From the NCBI GenBank assembly GCA_035967975.1, contig JAWQFQ010000011.1:1-64000 (forward strand): a stretch of DNA of 64,000 nucleotides, read 5' to 3'. The notes beneath the pieces were generated by a model, which ran no database searches, was not told the origin of the DNA, and saw only the letters and a program-made list of their open reading frames with translations. This document shows, one piece after another, positions 45,863 through 53,987 of this stretch; positions within the stretch are counted from its first letter, which is position 1, and every line of letters begins with the position of its first letter. The stretch comes from Scytonema sp035967975 (GTDB lineage Bacteria > Cyanobacteriota > Cyanobacteriia > Cyanobacteriales > Nostocaceae). Position numbers and translations under genes: made by a program.

Positions 45863-45886
45863 AGTGAGTAGACAAAACTACCCACT
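45863..45886 (-). terminator. Hairpin downstream of the pilin-like gene
   Basis: agtgagtag pairs with ctacccact (one G-T pair) over a 6-base loop. On the minus strand it is followed by tttt. A likely terminator for the pilin gene, isolating it from the GT41 gene. Confidence 0.55.
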
Positions 45887-45944
45887 CGCTGGAAATAATT
45901 ACGTTATATTTAGGCAATTGATGACAATAAAGCTAAGTGTTTGC

Positions 45945-46496
45945 CTAGTTGATGGCCTTCATACTGGTAGGGCAAGCACCATTAGTGCTACCGTCGTTAA
46001 CTGTCTCACCAGTGTTTGTTTGCGCTGCAAGGGCGTTAACACCTTCACAGAGCGTTGCCAAAGTTAGAGGTTCGTTAATGTTGTTTACTAGTTGATATGA
46101 GGTATATACAATACCAGCATAAGATTTGAGCTTAGCCGCTTTTGCTCTGCCTTTGTTAGTGACTAGAGCACCAATGTTGCTGCTGTTGGCATCAAATACG
46201 TAGTTAGCACTATCAGTTTTGATTCCAAGTCCCAGCTCAACGATTCTTGATGTGAATTGGTTACTGTTCTCCAAATAATACGCTTGCTGTGCCCGGTTCA
46301 AAGAACCAACGTTTTGTTTTGCTTCGGATTGACGTGCTTTACTAATTTGGTTGAGCAGTGATGGCAATGCAATAGCTGCTAGTACACCGATAATAATGAC
46401 TACTACGAGTAATTCAATAAGGGTGAAACCTTCGTCTTTGTTTTTCTTGCGGTTTAAGTGTTGTAGGAATTTGACTTGCAGTTCTGGTTTAAGCAT
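45945..46496 (-). CDS. pilA: Type IV pilin-like protein
   Basis: A protein of 183 residues. A basic leader of 23 residues ends in DEG, then FTLIELLVVVIIIGVLAAIA follows. That is the prepilin peptidase site with Glu at +5 and the N-terminal pilin helix. The C-terminal part (about 100-183) is variable, with a cysteine pair (ATLCEG; GACPTS) that may form the D-loop disulphide. The ATG has a strong AAGGAGA site. It could be major PilA or a minor pilin; no other pil genes are near. It lies beside protein glycosyltransferases. Confidence 0.85.
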   Translation of the reverse strand: MLKPELQVKFLQHLNRKKNKDEGFTLIELLVVVIIIGVLAAIALPSLLNQISKARQSEAKQNVGSLNRAQQAYYLENSNQFTSRIVELGLGIKTDSANYVFDANSSNIGALVTNKGRAKAAKLKSYAGIVYTSYQLVNNINEPLTLATLCEGVNALAAQTNTGETVNDGSTNGACPTSMKAIN

Positions 46497-46619
46497 AGAT
46501 GTGTCTCCTTATACTGAGTTGTGCCCTGCTCCTGAGTTCTAGATGTAACTTACCCAGTTCAAATTGCTTTCATATCACCGTGAGTAAAAATCTTTCTTGT
46601 TGGGGTTTCTCTTGATGAG

Positions 46620-46802
46620 GGGTTTACAAAAAATAAATTCTCTATCTTGTGGTACGGGCGTCCTCGCCCGTCCTGTACTTATAAAAATAAATTATCTATA
46701 TTGTGGAGTGGGCGTCCTTGCTCGCCCCTGCTCTCTAACGGGCGAGACGCCCGTTCCACAAGAGATATAGTCTCCGACTTTTTTATTTGGGCTTGTTTTG
46801 AA
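46620..46802. repeat. Composite family A repeat (two half copies)
   Basis: Two arms (cttgtggtacgggcgtcctc and attgtggagtgggcgtcctt) precede the inverse acgggcgagacgcccgttcc and a ttttttatttggg end. This looks like one copy nested in or fused to another. It fills most of 46497-46878, with the NTRC upstream region following. Confidence 0.65.
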
Positions 46803-46878
46803 CTTCCTTATCCCCTCCACTCTTCTTATGACTGTGCTATACTAAGTCGTAGTCGTTATGAGTTTATAGTTATTGATC

Positions 46879-48252
46879 ATGACCAACCCGACAGTAGAAA
46901 ACGTAGTGATTATCGGTTCTGGTCCAGCAGGATACACGGCTGCTATCTATGCAGGACGGGCTAATCTCAAACCTGTGGTATTTGAGGGTTTCCAAGCAGG
47001 GGGTTTACCTGGCGGTCAGTTGATGACAACGACGGAAGTGGAAAACTTTCCTGGGTTTCCCGAAGGGATTACTGGACCGGAACTGATGGATAAGATGAAA
47101 GCTCAAGCTGAACGTTGGGGTGCTGAGTTATATACAGAAGATGTTATTGAAGTTGATTTCAGTCAGCGTCCTTTTACTGTTCGCTCTGAGGAACGGGAAT
47201 TCAAAACCAACAGTGTTGTGATTGCTACTGGTGCAACCGCAAAGCGCTTAGGCTTACCCTGTGAAGACCAGTTTTGGAGTCGGGGTATTTCCGCTTGTGC
47301 GATCTGCGACGGTGCTACGCCTATTTTCCACGGCGCAGAATTAGCTGTTATCGGTGGTGGTGACTCAGCAGCGGAAGAAGCTATTTACCTGACCAAGTAC
47401 GGTTCTAAAGTGAATTTGTTGGTGCGTTCTGAGCAGATGCGGGCTTCTAAAGCTATGCAAGACCGTGTTTTGAGTAATCCCAAGATTACAGTTCACTGGA
47501 ATACAGAAACCGTGGATGTCTTTGGTGGTGATATCCACATGGAAGGGGTAAAAATTCGCAATACCAAAACTGGTGCAGAAAGCGAACTCCACGTGAAGGG
47601 CTTATTCTACGCTATCGGTCACAATCCCAATACTTCTTTATTTAAGGGACAATTGGAACTGGATGATGTTGGTTACATTGTCACTAAACCCAACTCCCCA
47701 GAAACAAGTGTAGAAGGTGTTTTTGCTGCTGGCGACGTACAAGACCACGAGTACCGTCAAGCAATTACGGCTGCTGGTAGTGGTTGTATGGCGGCGATGT
47801 TAGCTGAACGTTGGTTATCTTCTACTAGCTTAATTCAAGAATTCCATCAAAAGCCGGAAACTCAAAATAATGAATTGGAAGAGCCAACTGAGAAGAAAAC
47901 TCAGGAACAGTTAACTTCAGAGTTTGACCTCAATTCGACTCGCCATCAGGGAGGTTACGCTTTACGGAAGTTGTTCCACGATAGCGATCGCCTGCTTGTG
48001 GTCAAATATGTTTCCCCCGGTTGCGGTCCCTGTCATACCCTCAAGCCAATTTTGAATAAAGTTGTCGATGAATTTGACGGTAAAATCCACTTTGTTGAAA
48101 TCGATATCGACAAAGACCGAGACATTGCTGAAAATGCTAATGTTACTGGAACTCCTACAGTTCAGTTCTTTAAGGATAAGGAATTGTTGAAGGAACTTAA
48201 AGGCGTTAAGCAAAAGAGCGAGTATCGTCAGTTGATTGAGAGCAATTTGTAG
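46879..48252 (+). CDS. ntrC-type trxB: NADPH-thioredoxin reductase C (NTRC)
   Basis: A protein of 457 residues. It is a thioredoxin reductase (FAD motif IIGSGPAGYTAAIYAGRA; redox pair CAIC at 140 and 143; NADPH motif IGGGDSAAEEA) fused to a thioredoxin domain with CGPC at about 382 and 385. NTRC uses NADPH to reduce 2-Cys peroxiredoxin and is typical of filamentous cyanobacteria and chloroplasts. It should not be confused with the nitrogen regulator NtrC. ATG at 46879 is preferred over a TTG six bases earlier. Monocistronic. Confidence 0.95.
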   Translation: MTNPTVENVVIIGSGPAGYTAAIYAGRANLKPVVFEGFQAGGLPGGQLMTTTEVENFPGFPEGITGPELMDKMKAQAERWGAELYTEDVIEVDFSQRPFTVRSEEREFKTNSVVIATGATAKRLGLPCEDQFWSRGISACAICDGATPIFHGAELAVIGGGDSAAEEAIYLTKYGSKVNLLVRSEQMRASKAMQDRVLSNPKITVHWNTETVDVFGGDIHMEGVKIRNTKTGAESELHVKGLFYAIGHNPNTSLFKGQLELDDVGYIVTKPNSPETSVEGVFAAGDVQDHEYRQAITAAGSGCMAAMLAERWLSSTSLIQEFHQKPETQNNELEEPTEKKTQEQLTSEFDLNSTRHQGGYALRKLFHDSDRLLVVKYVSPGCGPCHTLKPILNKVVDEFDGKIHFVEIDIDKDRDIAENANVTGTPTVQFFKDKELLKELKGVKQKSEYRQLIESNL

Positions 48253-48259
48253 GGGTTAT

Positions 48260-48367
48260 TTGTAAGCCGTGAACTAAAGTTCCGGCTTAAAGCTTAAACC
48301 CATTTTAATGGGTTAGAGTCTTTGTCATATATTTGCTTTTTAACCCGTTTTAACGGGTTTGAGCTTT
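48260..48367. repeat. Family B repeats, two tandem copies
   Basis: ccgtgaactaaagttccggc followed by acccattttaatgggtt, then acccgttttaacgggtt and gagctttta. It lies directly after the NTRC stop and before a MITE. Confidence 0.65.
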
Positions 48368-48368
48368 T

Positions 48369-48535
48369 AGAGGTTGTTTGAAAAGTGGTTGGCTGTGATT
48401 TTAGGCACTGAATGATCCCCCCTAGCCCCCCTTGAAAAGGGGGGAAAATACTCTCAAAGTCCCCCTTTTCAAGGGGGATTTAGGGGGATCTGGAATATGA
48501 TTGCTACTGATGAAAAAACTTTTCAAACATCCTCT
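48369..48535. mobile_element. MITE, family D, copy 1 (167 bp)
   Basis: Terminal inverted repeats agaggttgtttgaaaagtg and acttttcaaacatcctct bound a core with a strong palindrome (ccccccttgaaaagggggga and cccccttttcaagggggatt). Flanking TA on both sides suggests a TA target duplication. The same element is at 55969. It encodes no protein. The remainder to 48685 has cgaaatttatttccgggtgg repeats and no gene. Confidence 0.8.
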
Positions 48536-48685
48536 TAGCCCGAAATTTATTTCCGGGTGGACGAATTTATTTCCGGGCGGACGAACAATGCAATACGAAT
48601 GCTTTGAGAGTTGGTTCGGGCGAACAACCGTACCCTCCGGGAAGGCTCCGCCAACGCCCCTACATAAATGATTTAATATTACTAT

Positions 48686-49285
48686 ATGCCTTACAACAAA
48701 TTCGACCTTCAAACTCTTGTTACTGATTTTAACTTAGAATTATCTGAAAATACTAGATTATTTCTCAATATACAGCCTGTTGAGCCTAGCGATTTATTGC
48801 TAACTCTTTTAGAGGAAAATTTACCCTTAGCAACAGCTATTAATACTGAAAAAGCACGTAGTGAGCTAATTATTTTTCCGATCTTGTTGGAAGTCAAACG
48901 CAAGATGAATAATGAAATATCTGTCTTTTCAGGACAAGAATTTACTGTTGATATAGCAAGGGGATTAAATGGAAATCCCGATTTTTTAATTAGCAAAAGT
49001 CGAGAGCAATTTTTTATTACTGCGCCTGTAATGACGCTGGTGGAGGCGAAAAACCAGGATATTAATAGTGGCTTAGGTCAATGTGGTTCTGAAATGGTTG
49101 CAGCGCAAATATATAATGCTAAAAATAATCAACCTATAAATGTTGTATATGGCTGTGTAACTACTGGTGTATTGTGGAGATTTTTGAGTTTAGAAAACCA
49201 AACTTTATTTATTGATAAATTAGAAATTCCTCTTGAGCCAGTGGAGCGATTAATTGGTATCTTTTTACAGATTTTAAGTGGATAA
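48686..49285 (+). CDS. PD-(D/E)XK-like nuclease-fold protein, unknown function
   Basis: A protein of 199 residues. The order SELIIFPILLEVKRK, then NGNPDFLISKSREQF, then MTLVEAKNQDINSGLGQC with EMVAAQIYN fits a restriction-endonuclease-like core (acidic residue, D, ExK). The family is common as a solitary gene in cyanobacteria and its role is unknown. No methyltransferase or partner gene is adjacent, so it need not be a restriction enzyme. The start is ATG at 48686. Confidence 0.65.
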   Translation: MPYNKFDLQTLVTDFNLELSENTRLFLNIQPVEPSDLLLTLLEENLPLATAINTEKARSELIIFPILLEVKRKMNNEISVFSGQEFTVDIARGLNGNPDFLISKSREQFFITAPVMTLVEAKNQDINSGLGQCGSEMVAAQIYNAKNNQPINVVYGCVTTGVLWRFLSLENQTLFIDKLEIPLEPVERLIGIFLQILSG

Positions 49286-49427
49286 GCTTGGCTCGTAAGC
49301 GGTTAGAATAGTGTTTGGATGAACAGTTACACTAAGTTTGGGCGTTGCATGCGCTAAAGCGCAACTACGAACAAATTATTTTATAAGTTATTAACCGAAC
49401 ATGATATCGGTTGAAGTCCTTATTTGT

Positions 49428-49466
49428 CTCCTACACCCCTACACCCTTACACCCCTACACCCCCAA
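49428..49466. repeat. ctacaccc heptamer STRR
   Basis: About five cctacacccctacacccttac-type units end 4 bp before the ABC permease start, so the tract lies in the mRNA leader of that gene. Confidence 0.7.
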
Positions 49467-49469
49467 TAT

Positions 49470-50360
49470 ATGAGTATTACAAAAAGTCCTCCACGGCGAC
49501 TTATAGGTTTTCTTAAAAAACCAACTCTTTCCCAGCAACTGATGGTGATTGGGTTGGTGATTACTTTGTTTTTCGTCTTTATTGCTGTTTTCGCGCCTGT
49601 ATTCCAAGGGCTGGGATGGGTACAAGATCCTACTGCTGCGCTGACTAATCCCATTCACGAACCACCCTCACTGGAACATTGGTTTGGTACGAGTCGTCGA
49701 GGACATGATGTTTTTGCACGGACTCTGTTTGGTGTACAAGCCGCATTGCAGGTGGTTTTATTGGCTACGGCTTTGAGTATGGTTATCGGTGTACCTTTGG
49801 GTATGGTGAGTGGCTATTTGGGTGGTAGCTTGGATAAAGCCTTGCTGTTTTTGATGGATAGCATCTACACTTTACCAGGATTGCTGCTTTCAGTGACTTT
49901 AGCGTTTGTTGTTGGTCCTGGAATACTTAACGCTGCGATCGCCATCAGCATTGCTTACATTCCCCAATACTACCGTGTTGTCCGCAACCATACTGTTAGC
50001 GTTAAAACAGAGGTCTTCATTGAAGCCGCCCAAGCAATGGGTGCTAATACTTGGCAAGTTCTTTCCCGGTATCTATTTTACAACGTTATTCAAAGTGTAC
50101 CCGTCCTTTTTACACTGAACGCTGCTGATGCAATTCTGATTTTAGGGGGTTTGGGCTTTTTAGGATTGGGACTTCCCCCCGAAGCACCAGAATGGGGACA
50201 GGATTTAAAAAGGGCGTTAGAAGCATTACCCACTGGTATTTGGTGGACTACCCTTTTCCCTGGATTAGCTATGACATCAATGGTTGTGGGGCTATCCCTA
50301 CTGGGTGAAGGGTTAAATGAATTTATCAATCCCCGATTACGGAAACATATCCGGAAATAG
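49470..50360 (+). CDS. ABC transporter permease, DppC/OppC type
   Basis: A protein of 296 residues and about six transmembrane helices. The cytoplasmic N-terminus is followed by the family motif PIHEPPSLEHWFGTSRRGHD and the EAA loop EAAQAMGANTWQVLSRYLF. The C-terminal GFLGLGLPPEAPEWGQDL is typical of peptide/nickel importers. No ATPase, second permease or binding protein is nearby, so it is an orphan that must join partners encoded elsewhere. The open frame starts at 49401 in repeats, but ATG at 49470 is the real start. Confidence 0.88.
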   Translation: MSITKSPPRRLIGFLKKPTLSQQLMVIGLVITLFFVFIAVFAPVFQGLGWVQDPTAALTNPIHEPPSLEHWFGTSRRGHDVFARTLFGVQAALQVVLLATALSMVIGVPLGMVSGYLGGSLDKALLFLMDSIYTLPGLLLSVTLAFVVGPGILNAAIAISIAYIPQYYRVVRNHTVSVKTEVFIEAAQAMGANTWQVLSRYLFYNVIQSVPVLFTLNAADAILILGGLGFLGLGLPPEAPEWGQDLKRALEALPTGIWWTTLFPGLAMTSMVVGLSLLGEGLNEFINPRLRKHIRK

Positions 50361-50436
50361 TCAATCGTTAATTGTTAATAACAATTAGCCATTACCTACG
50401 ATGAAAATTTATTGACTAATCATTGACTCTAAAAAC

Positions 50437-50473
50437 GAGAAACCCGATTTCTCAAAGAAACCGGGTTTCTGAG
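50437..50473. terminator. Hairpin repeat (gagaaacccgatttct)
   Basis: Same element as at 40188-40224, with the gactctaaaaac lead. It lies 77 bp after the permease stop and could terminate that transcript. Confidence 0.55.
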
Positions 50474-50537
50474 ATCCTCTAACACCCAACGTGGTTTGCT
50501 AACCTAGATTTGTTGTATTTATAACAGAGAGATTTGT

Positions 50538-50723
50538 GTGAAAGATAATCTATCCTTATTCGCTGCTGCGACTGGCGGCTTGATGCTTTCCGTTGCCCTT
50601 GCTGGTATCTTACAAGGTAGTCCAGTAGTTGCTTCCCAAGGTCAACATAGTTTTCATTCCATGACTCCCACAACTTTACGTCCTGCGAAAGATAAGGAAG
50701 ATGCTTGGGAACAGATAAAGTAA
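50538..50723 (+). CDS. Small secreted or membrane protein, unknown function
   Basis: A protein of 61 residues from GTG at 50538, with an agagag motif upstream. The N-terminal hydrophobic stretch (about 6-28, LFAAATGGLMLSVALAGILQ) resembles a signal peptide with a possible cleavage after VVA. The tail is hydrophilic (PAKDKEDAWEQIK). The stop is 11 bp before the likely GTG start of the ROK kinase, which would make a tight two-gene unit. I do not recognise the family and the gene may be spurious. Confidence 0.45.
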   Translation: MKDNLSLFAAATGGLMLSVALAGILQGSPVVASQGQHSFHSMTPTTLRPAKDKEDAWEQIK

Positions 50724-50734
50724 CGGATATAACG

Positions 50735-51628
50735 GTGAAAAATTCTCAAGTTCTTGGCATAGACGTTGGAGGAACAGCAATTAAGCTGGGGCGTTTCTCT
50801 AATGATGGTACTTGTTTACAATCGTTAACTGTAGCGACGCCCCAACCAGCAATACCAGAGGCGGTAGTAGAAACAATCGCGGATGCGATCGCCTGTATTG
50901 ACCCGAATAAAGAAGCCATTGCGATTGGGGTTGGGACACCGGGACCTGCGGATGCAAAAGGACGTATCGCCCGAATTGCGATTAACTTACCGGGGTGGTG
51001 TAATGTCCCCATCGCTGATTGGTTGGAAGCAAAAACTGACAAACCGACGGTTGTGGCTAATGATGGTAATTGCGCGGGGTTAGGAGAAGCGTGGTTGGGT
51101 GCGGGTCGTCGCTTCCAAAATTTGCTTGTGTTAACTTTGGGAACTGGTGTTGGTGGGGCGATTATCTTGGACGGGAAACTTTTTATTGGACATCAAGGCG
51201 CAGCAGGCGAATTGGGATTAATCGCCCTTTATCCAGATGGTCCGATGTGTAATAGTGGTAATTCCGGTTCTTTGGAACAGTATGTTTCAGCAACTGCTAT
51301 TCGTCGCCGCACCGGAAAGGAACCTAGGGAATTATGTGCTTTGGCAAAGGCGGGTGATACTGAAGCCTTGACATTTTGGAAAGAGTATGGCAAAGAATTG
51401 GGGATTGGATTAACTAGTTTAATTTACGTATTGACACCAGAAGCGATCGTGATTGGAGGTGGAGTCAGCGCAAGTGCAGAATTTTTCCTCCCATCTGTTA
51501 AAGCAGAAATTGAACGGCGCGTAGAAATAAATTCACGTCTTGGTTTACAAATCTTACCTGCAGAATTAGGTAACACTGCTGGTATGGTGGGCGCTGCGAA
51601 GTTAGCGCTTTTGAGTTATGAATTATGA
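50735..51628 (+). CDS. ROK-family sugar kinase (glucokinase-like)
   Basis: About 297 residues. It has N-terminal VLGIDVGGTAIKLGRF (phosphate-binding), VANDGNCAGLGEAWLGAG, LTLGTGVGGAIILDGKLF, and C-terminal VIGGGVSASAEFF. The usual ROK zinc site (CxCGxxGCxE) is replaced by PMCNSGNSGSLEQY, so zinc binding looks lost. It probably phosphorylates glucose or a related sugar, and polyphosphate use is possible. A TTG at 50705 is open, but GTG at 50735 has a better context. Its last codons lie in the tgaattatgaattatg repeat. Confidence 0.82.
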   Translation: MKNSQVLGIDVGGTAIKLGRFSNDGTCLQSLTVATPQPAIPEAVVETIADAIACIDPNKEAIAIGVGTPGPADAKGRIARIAINLPGWCNVPIADWLEAKTDKPTVVANDGNCAGLGEAWLGAGRRFQNLLVLTLGTGVGGAIILDGKLFIGHQGAAGELGLIALYPDGPMCNSGNSGSLEQYVSATAIRRRTGKEPRELCALAKAGDTEALTFWKEYGKELGIGLTSLIYVLTPEAIVIGGGVSASAEFFLPSVKAEIERRVEINSRLGLQILPAELGNTAGMVGAAKLALLSYEL

Positions 51629-51655
51629 ATTATGAATTATGAATTATGAATTCAT
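51610..51655. repeat. atgaatt heptamer STRR carrying both convergent stops
   Basis: About five tandem atgaatt units. The ROK stop TGA (51626-51628) and the stop TAA of the opposing gene (51630-51632, minus) are both made from this tract, one base apart. Confidence 0.8.
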
Positions 51656-52064
51656 ATCCTGTTGTTTTTTGAATATATTCAACCACTTTGTGATATGATT
51701 CTGGGTTACTTTTAGGATGAATAATGATAGGAATAGTGCTATCGGGTAACCAAAAAGTTATTCTACCATTTGGTTCGCAACGGAACGAACTGATATGGTC
51801 AAGATTAACAACGTATTCATTCCTGTCATCAATGATTTTTACCCAATAAGCTTTTTCAAATTCCTGTCCCGTGACATACTTTATATAATCTAGAATTTTT
51901 TGATAGTCTTCTAAGTTGTTTTGGGGGTTAATCACAATTGCAATGGCTGAATCGGGTAACCAAAAGGTAATTCTACCGTTACGTTCGTGACAAAATGCAG
52001 TCACACGCTCAAAATTCACGATATATTCATTTCTTTCATAGTAAATTTTCACCCAATATGCCAC
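51630..52064 (-). CDS. Protein of two near-identical 67-residue repeats, unknown function
   Basis: A protein of 144 residues from GTG at 52064, with AGAGGA 7 bp before it. It is an internal duplication. Each half runs AYWVKI..RNEYIVN, then NGRITFWLPDS.I.I.I.P, then Y.K...YI...TG.EF. Beta-rich, no cysteine pattern or membrane segment, domain unknown. It lies downstream of pyrG on the same strand, but an STRR hairpin separates them. The last residues (IIHNS) are coded by the heptamer repeat. Confidence 0.65.
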   Translation of the reverse strand: MAYWVKIYYERNEYIVNFERVTAFCHERNGRITFWLPDSAIAIVINPQNNLEDYQKILDYIKYVTGQEFEKAYWVKIIDDRNEYVVNLDHISSFRCEPNGRITFWLPDSTIPIIIHPKSNPESYHKVVEYIQKTTGYEFIIHNS

Positions 52065-52096
52065 AGGTCTTCCTCTGTCAATTTTAAATTGTTAGG

Positions 52097-52190
52097 AGAT
52101 AGTGGTTAGTTGTTAGTTGTTAGTTGTTAGTTGTTAAAAATACTACTATCCACTAACCACTAACCACTATCCACTATCCACTATCTACTT
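52097..52190. repeat. Inverted STRR tract (gtggttagttgttag)
   Basis: gatagtggttagttgttagt units face actatccactaaccactaac units across aaaaatac. It ends 2 bp from the pyrG stop, so it can form a long hairpin acting as pyrG terminator. Confidence 0.75.
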
Positions 52191-52191
52191 T

Positions 52192-53829
52192 CTAAGACAC
52201 TTCCACAGGTATTTGTGTATCCTTAGAGGAGGTAGAACGTGTCACAGCGGCTTGGACGAAACCTTTTAATAAAGGATGGGGCGCACTAGGACGCGATTGA
52301 AATTCAGGATGAAATTGACAAGCTATAAAGAAGGGGTGTTTGGGATATTCAATGATTTCCACTAAACGTCCATCCGGAGAAGCTCCACTGATGAGATAGC
52401 CAGATTCTAAAAACAGATTGCGATAGGCGTTGTTAAACTCATAACGGTGTCGGTGGCGTTCGTAAATCACCTCTTCTTGATAAAGTTTGAAAGCAAGAGA
52501 ATTGGGAAGCAGGCGACAAGGGTACAGACCAAGGCGCATTGTACCACCCAAATCAATGATATCCTGTTGTTCTGGTAAGAGATTAATAACTGGATTATCA
52601 GTATGGGGATCAAATTCGGCGCTGTTAGCACCGTCGAGTCCCGCAACATTCCTCGCCCATTCAATGACAGAACATTGCATTCCCAAGCACAAACCTAGGA
52701 AGGGGATTTGACTTTGGCGAGCAAATCTAATTGCGGCTATCTTTCCATCGACACCCCTAATACCAAAGCCGCCAGGGACTACAATACCGTCTACCCCTTC
52801 AAGATAGTTTTCGGGTTCTTCTACTTCTAATTTTTCTGAGTTTACCCAACGTAGGTGCAGTTCGCTGTTCATGGCGATCGCAGCGTGACGCAGAGCTTCT
52901 ACAACTGAAATATATGCATCACTTAACTGCACGTACTTACCCACAATCGCAATTTGTAGTTGATTGGTGGGGCTATACATCCTTTCTACCAAAGTTTGCC
53001 ACTGTTTCAAATCGGGTAGCCGTTGCTCCATGTTGAGCAATTCTAGGGTTTGCTGTGCCAGTCCTTCGCGTTCTAAAATCAGGGGGACTTCATAGATACT
53101 CTTGGCATCTGGAGAAGTAATGACGCATTCTACTGGTACATCACAAAATTCCGAGAGTTTGTGTTTTAGTGGTGTTGGTAGTGGGCGATCGCTCCGACAA
53201 ATTAAAATATCGGGTTGAATCCCGATTGATCTGAGTTCTTTAACCGAGTGCTGTGTCGGTTTGGTCTTCATTTCTCCGGCTGAAGCAATCCACGGTATGA
53301 GTGTTACGTGCATATACAATACATTTTGTCGTCCCACTTCCTTACGAAATTGTCGAATGGCTTCTAAAAATGGTAGTGATTCGATGTCGCCTACAGTCCC
53401 ACCAATTTCTGTAATAACCACATCTGGATTAGTATCTTTAGCAACTCTAATAATCCGTTCTTTGATTTCGTTCGTAATGTGAGGAATAACCTGGACAGTC
53501 CCGCCATTATAGTCACCGCGCCGTTCTTTATTGATAACGGCTTGGTAAATTGAACCAGTGGTAACGCTGTTTAACCGCGACATGGATGTGTCGGTAAACC
53601 GTTCGTAATGTCCCAAGTCCAAATCTGTCTCAGCACCGTCTTGAGTCACAAAGACCTCACCGTGCTGAAAAGGGCTCATTGTACCGGGATCGACATTAAT
53701 ATAAGGGTCGAGTTTCAGAATCGACACCGAGTAGTCTCGCGATTTGAGCAATCGTCCCAAACTAGCTGCTACAATTCCTTTACCAATACTGGAAACAACT
53801 CCACCAGTAACAAATACAAATTTAGTCAT
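52192..53829 (-). CDS. pyrG: CTP synthase
   Basis: A protein of 545 residues that converts UTP to CTP with ATP and glutamine. The N-terminal synthase domain has VTGGVVSSIGKGIVAASLGR and DPYINVDPGTMSPFQHGEVF. The C-terminal class I glutamine amidotransferase has the nucleophile in FLGLCLGMQCSVIEWAR and the FHPEFQSRP histidine/glutamate pair. Full length. It is divergent to the amidase gene, with a spacer of about 158 bp. Confidence 0.97.
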   Translation of the reverse strand: MTKFVFVTGGVVSSIGKGIVAASLGRLLKSRDYSVSILKLDPYINVDPGTMSPFQHGEVFVTQDGAETDLDLGHYERFTDTSMSRLNSVTTGSIYQAVINKERRGDYNGGTVQVIPHITNEIKERIIRVAKDTNPDVVITEIGGTVGDIESLPFLEAIRQFRKEVGRQNVLYMHVTLIPWIASAGEMKTKPTQHSVKELRSIGIQPDILICRSDRPLPTPLKHKLSEFCDVPVECVITSPDAKSIYEVPLILEREGLAQQTLELLNMEQRLPDLKQWQTLVERMYSPTNQLQIAIVGKYVQLSDAYISVVEALRHAAIAMNSELHLRWVNSEKLEVEEPENYLEGVDGIVVPGGFGIRGVDGKIAAIRFARQSQIPFLGLCLGMQCSVIEWARNVAGLDGANSAEFDPHTDNPVINLLPEQQDIIDLGGTMRLGLYPCRLLPNSLAFKLYQEEVIYERHRHRYEFNNAYRNLFLESGYLISGASPDGRLVEIIEYPKHPFFIACQFHPEFQSRPSAPHPLLKGFVQAAVTRSTSSKDTQIPVEVS

Positions 53830-53987
53830 AGTCTTCTAAATGTCTTGCAACTCTCAAAAATACACCCCGTCATCTGAAGTGTGAAGTATAAAGAATAAAT
53901 AAAGTATAAATTTTTTCATTTGTACTTAATTTTTTCATCCTTTATCCTTCATTTACGACTTTTTGTAAACTACTATTCTATTTTGAC

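Noticed and set aside
46879..48252. Nitrogen regulator NtrC, because of the name NTRC
   Set aside because: Sequence shows FAD/NADPH reductase plus thioredoxin CGPC, not a response regulator.
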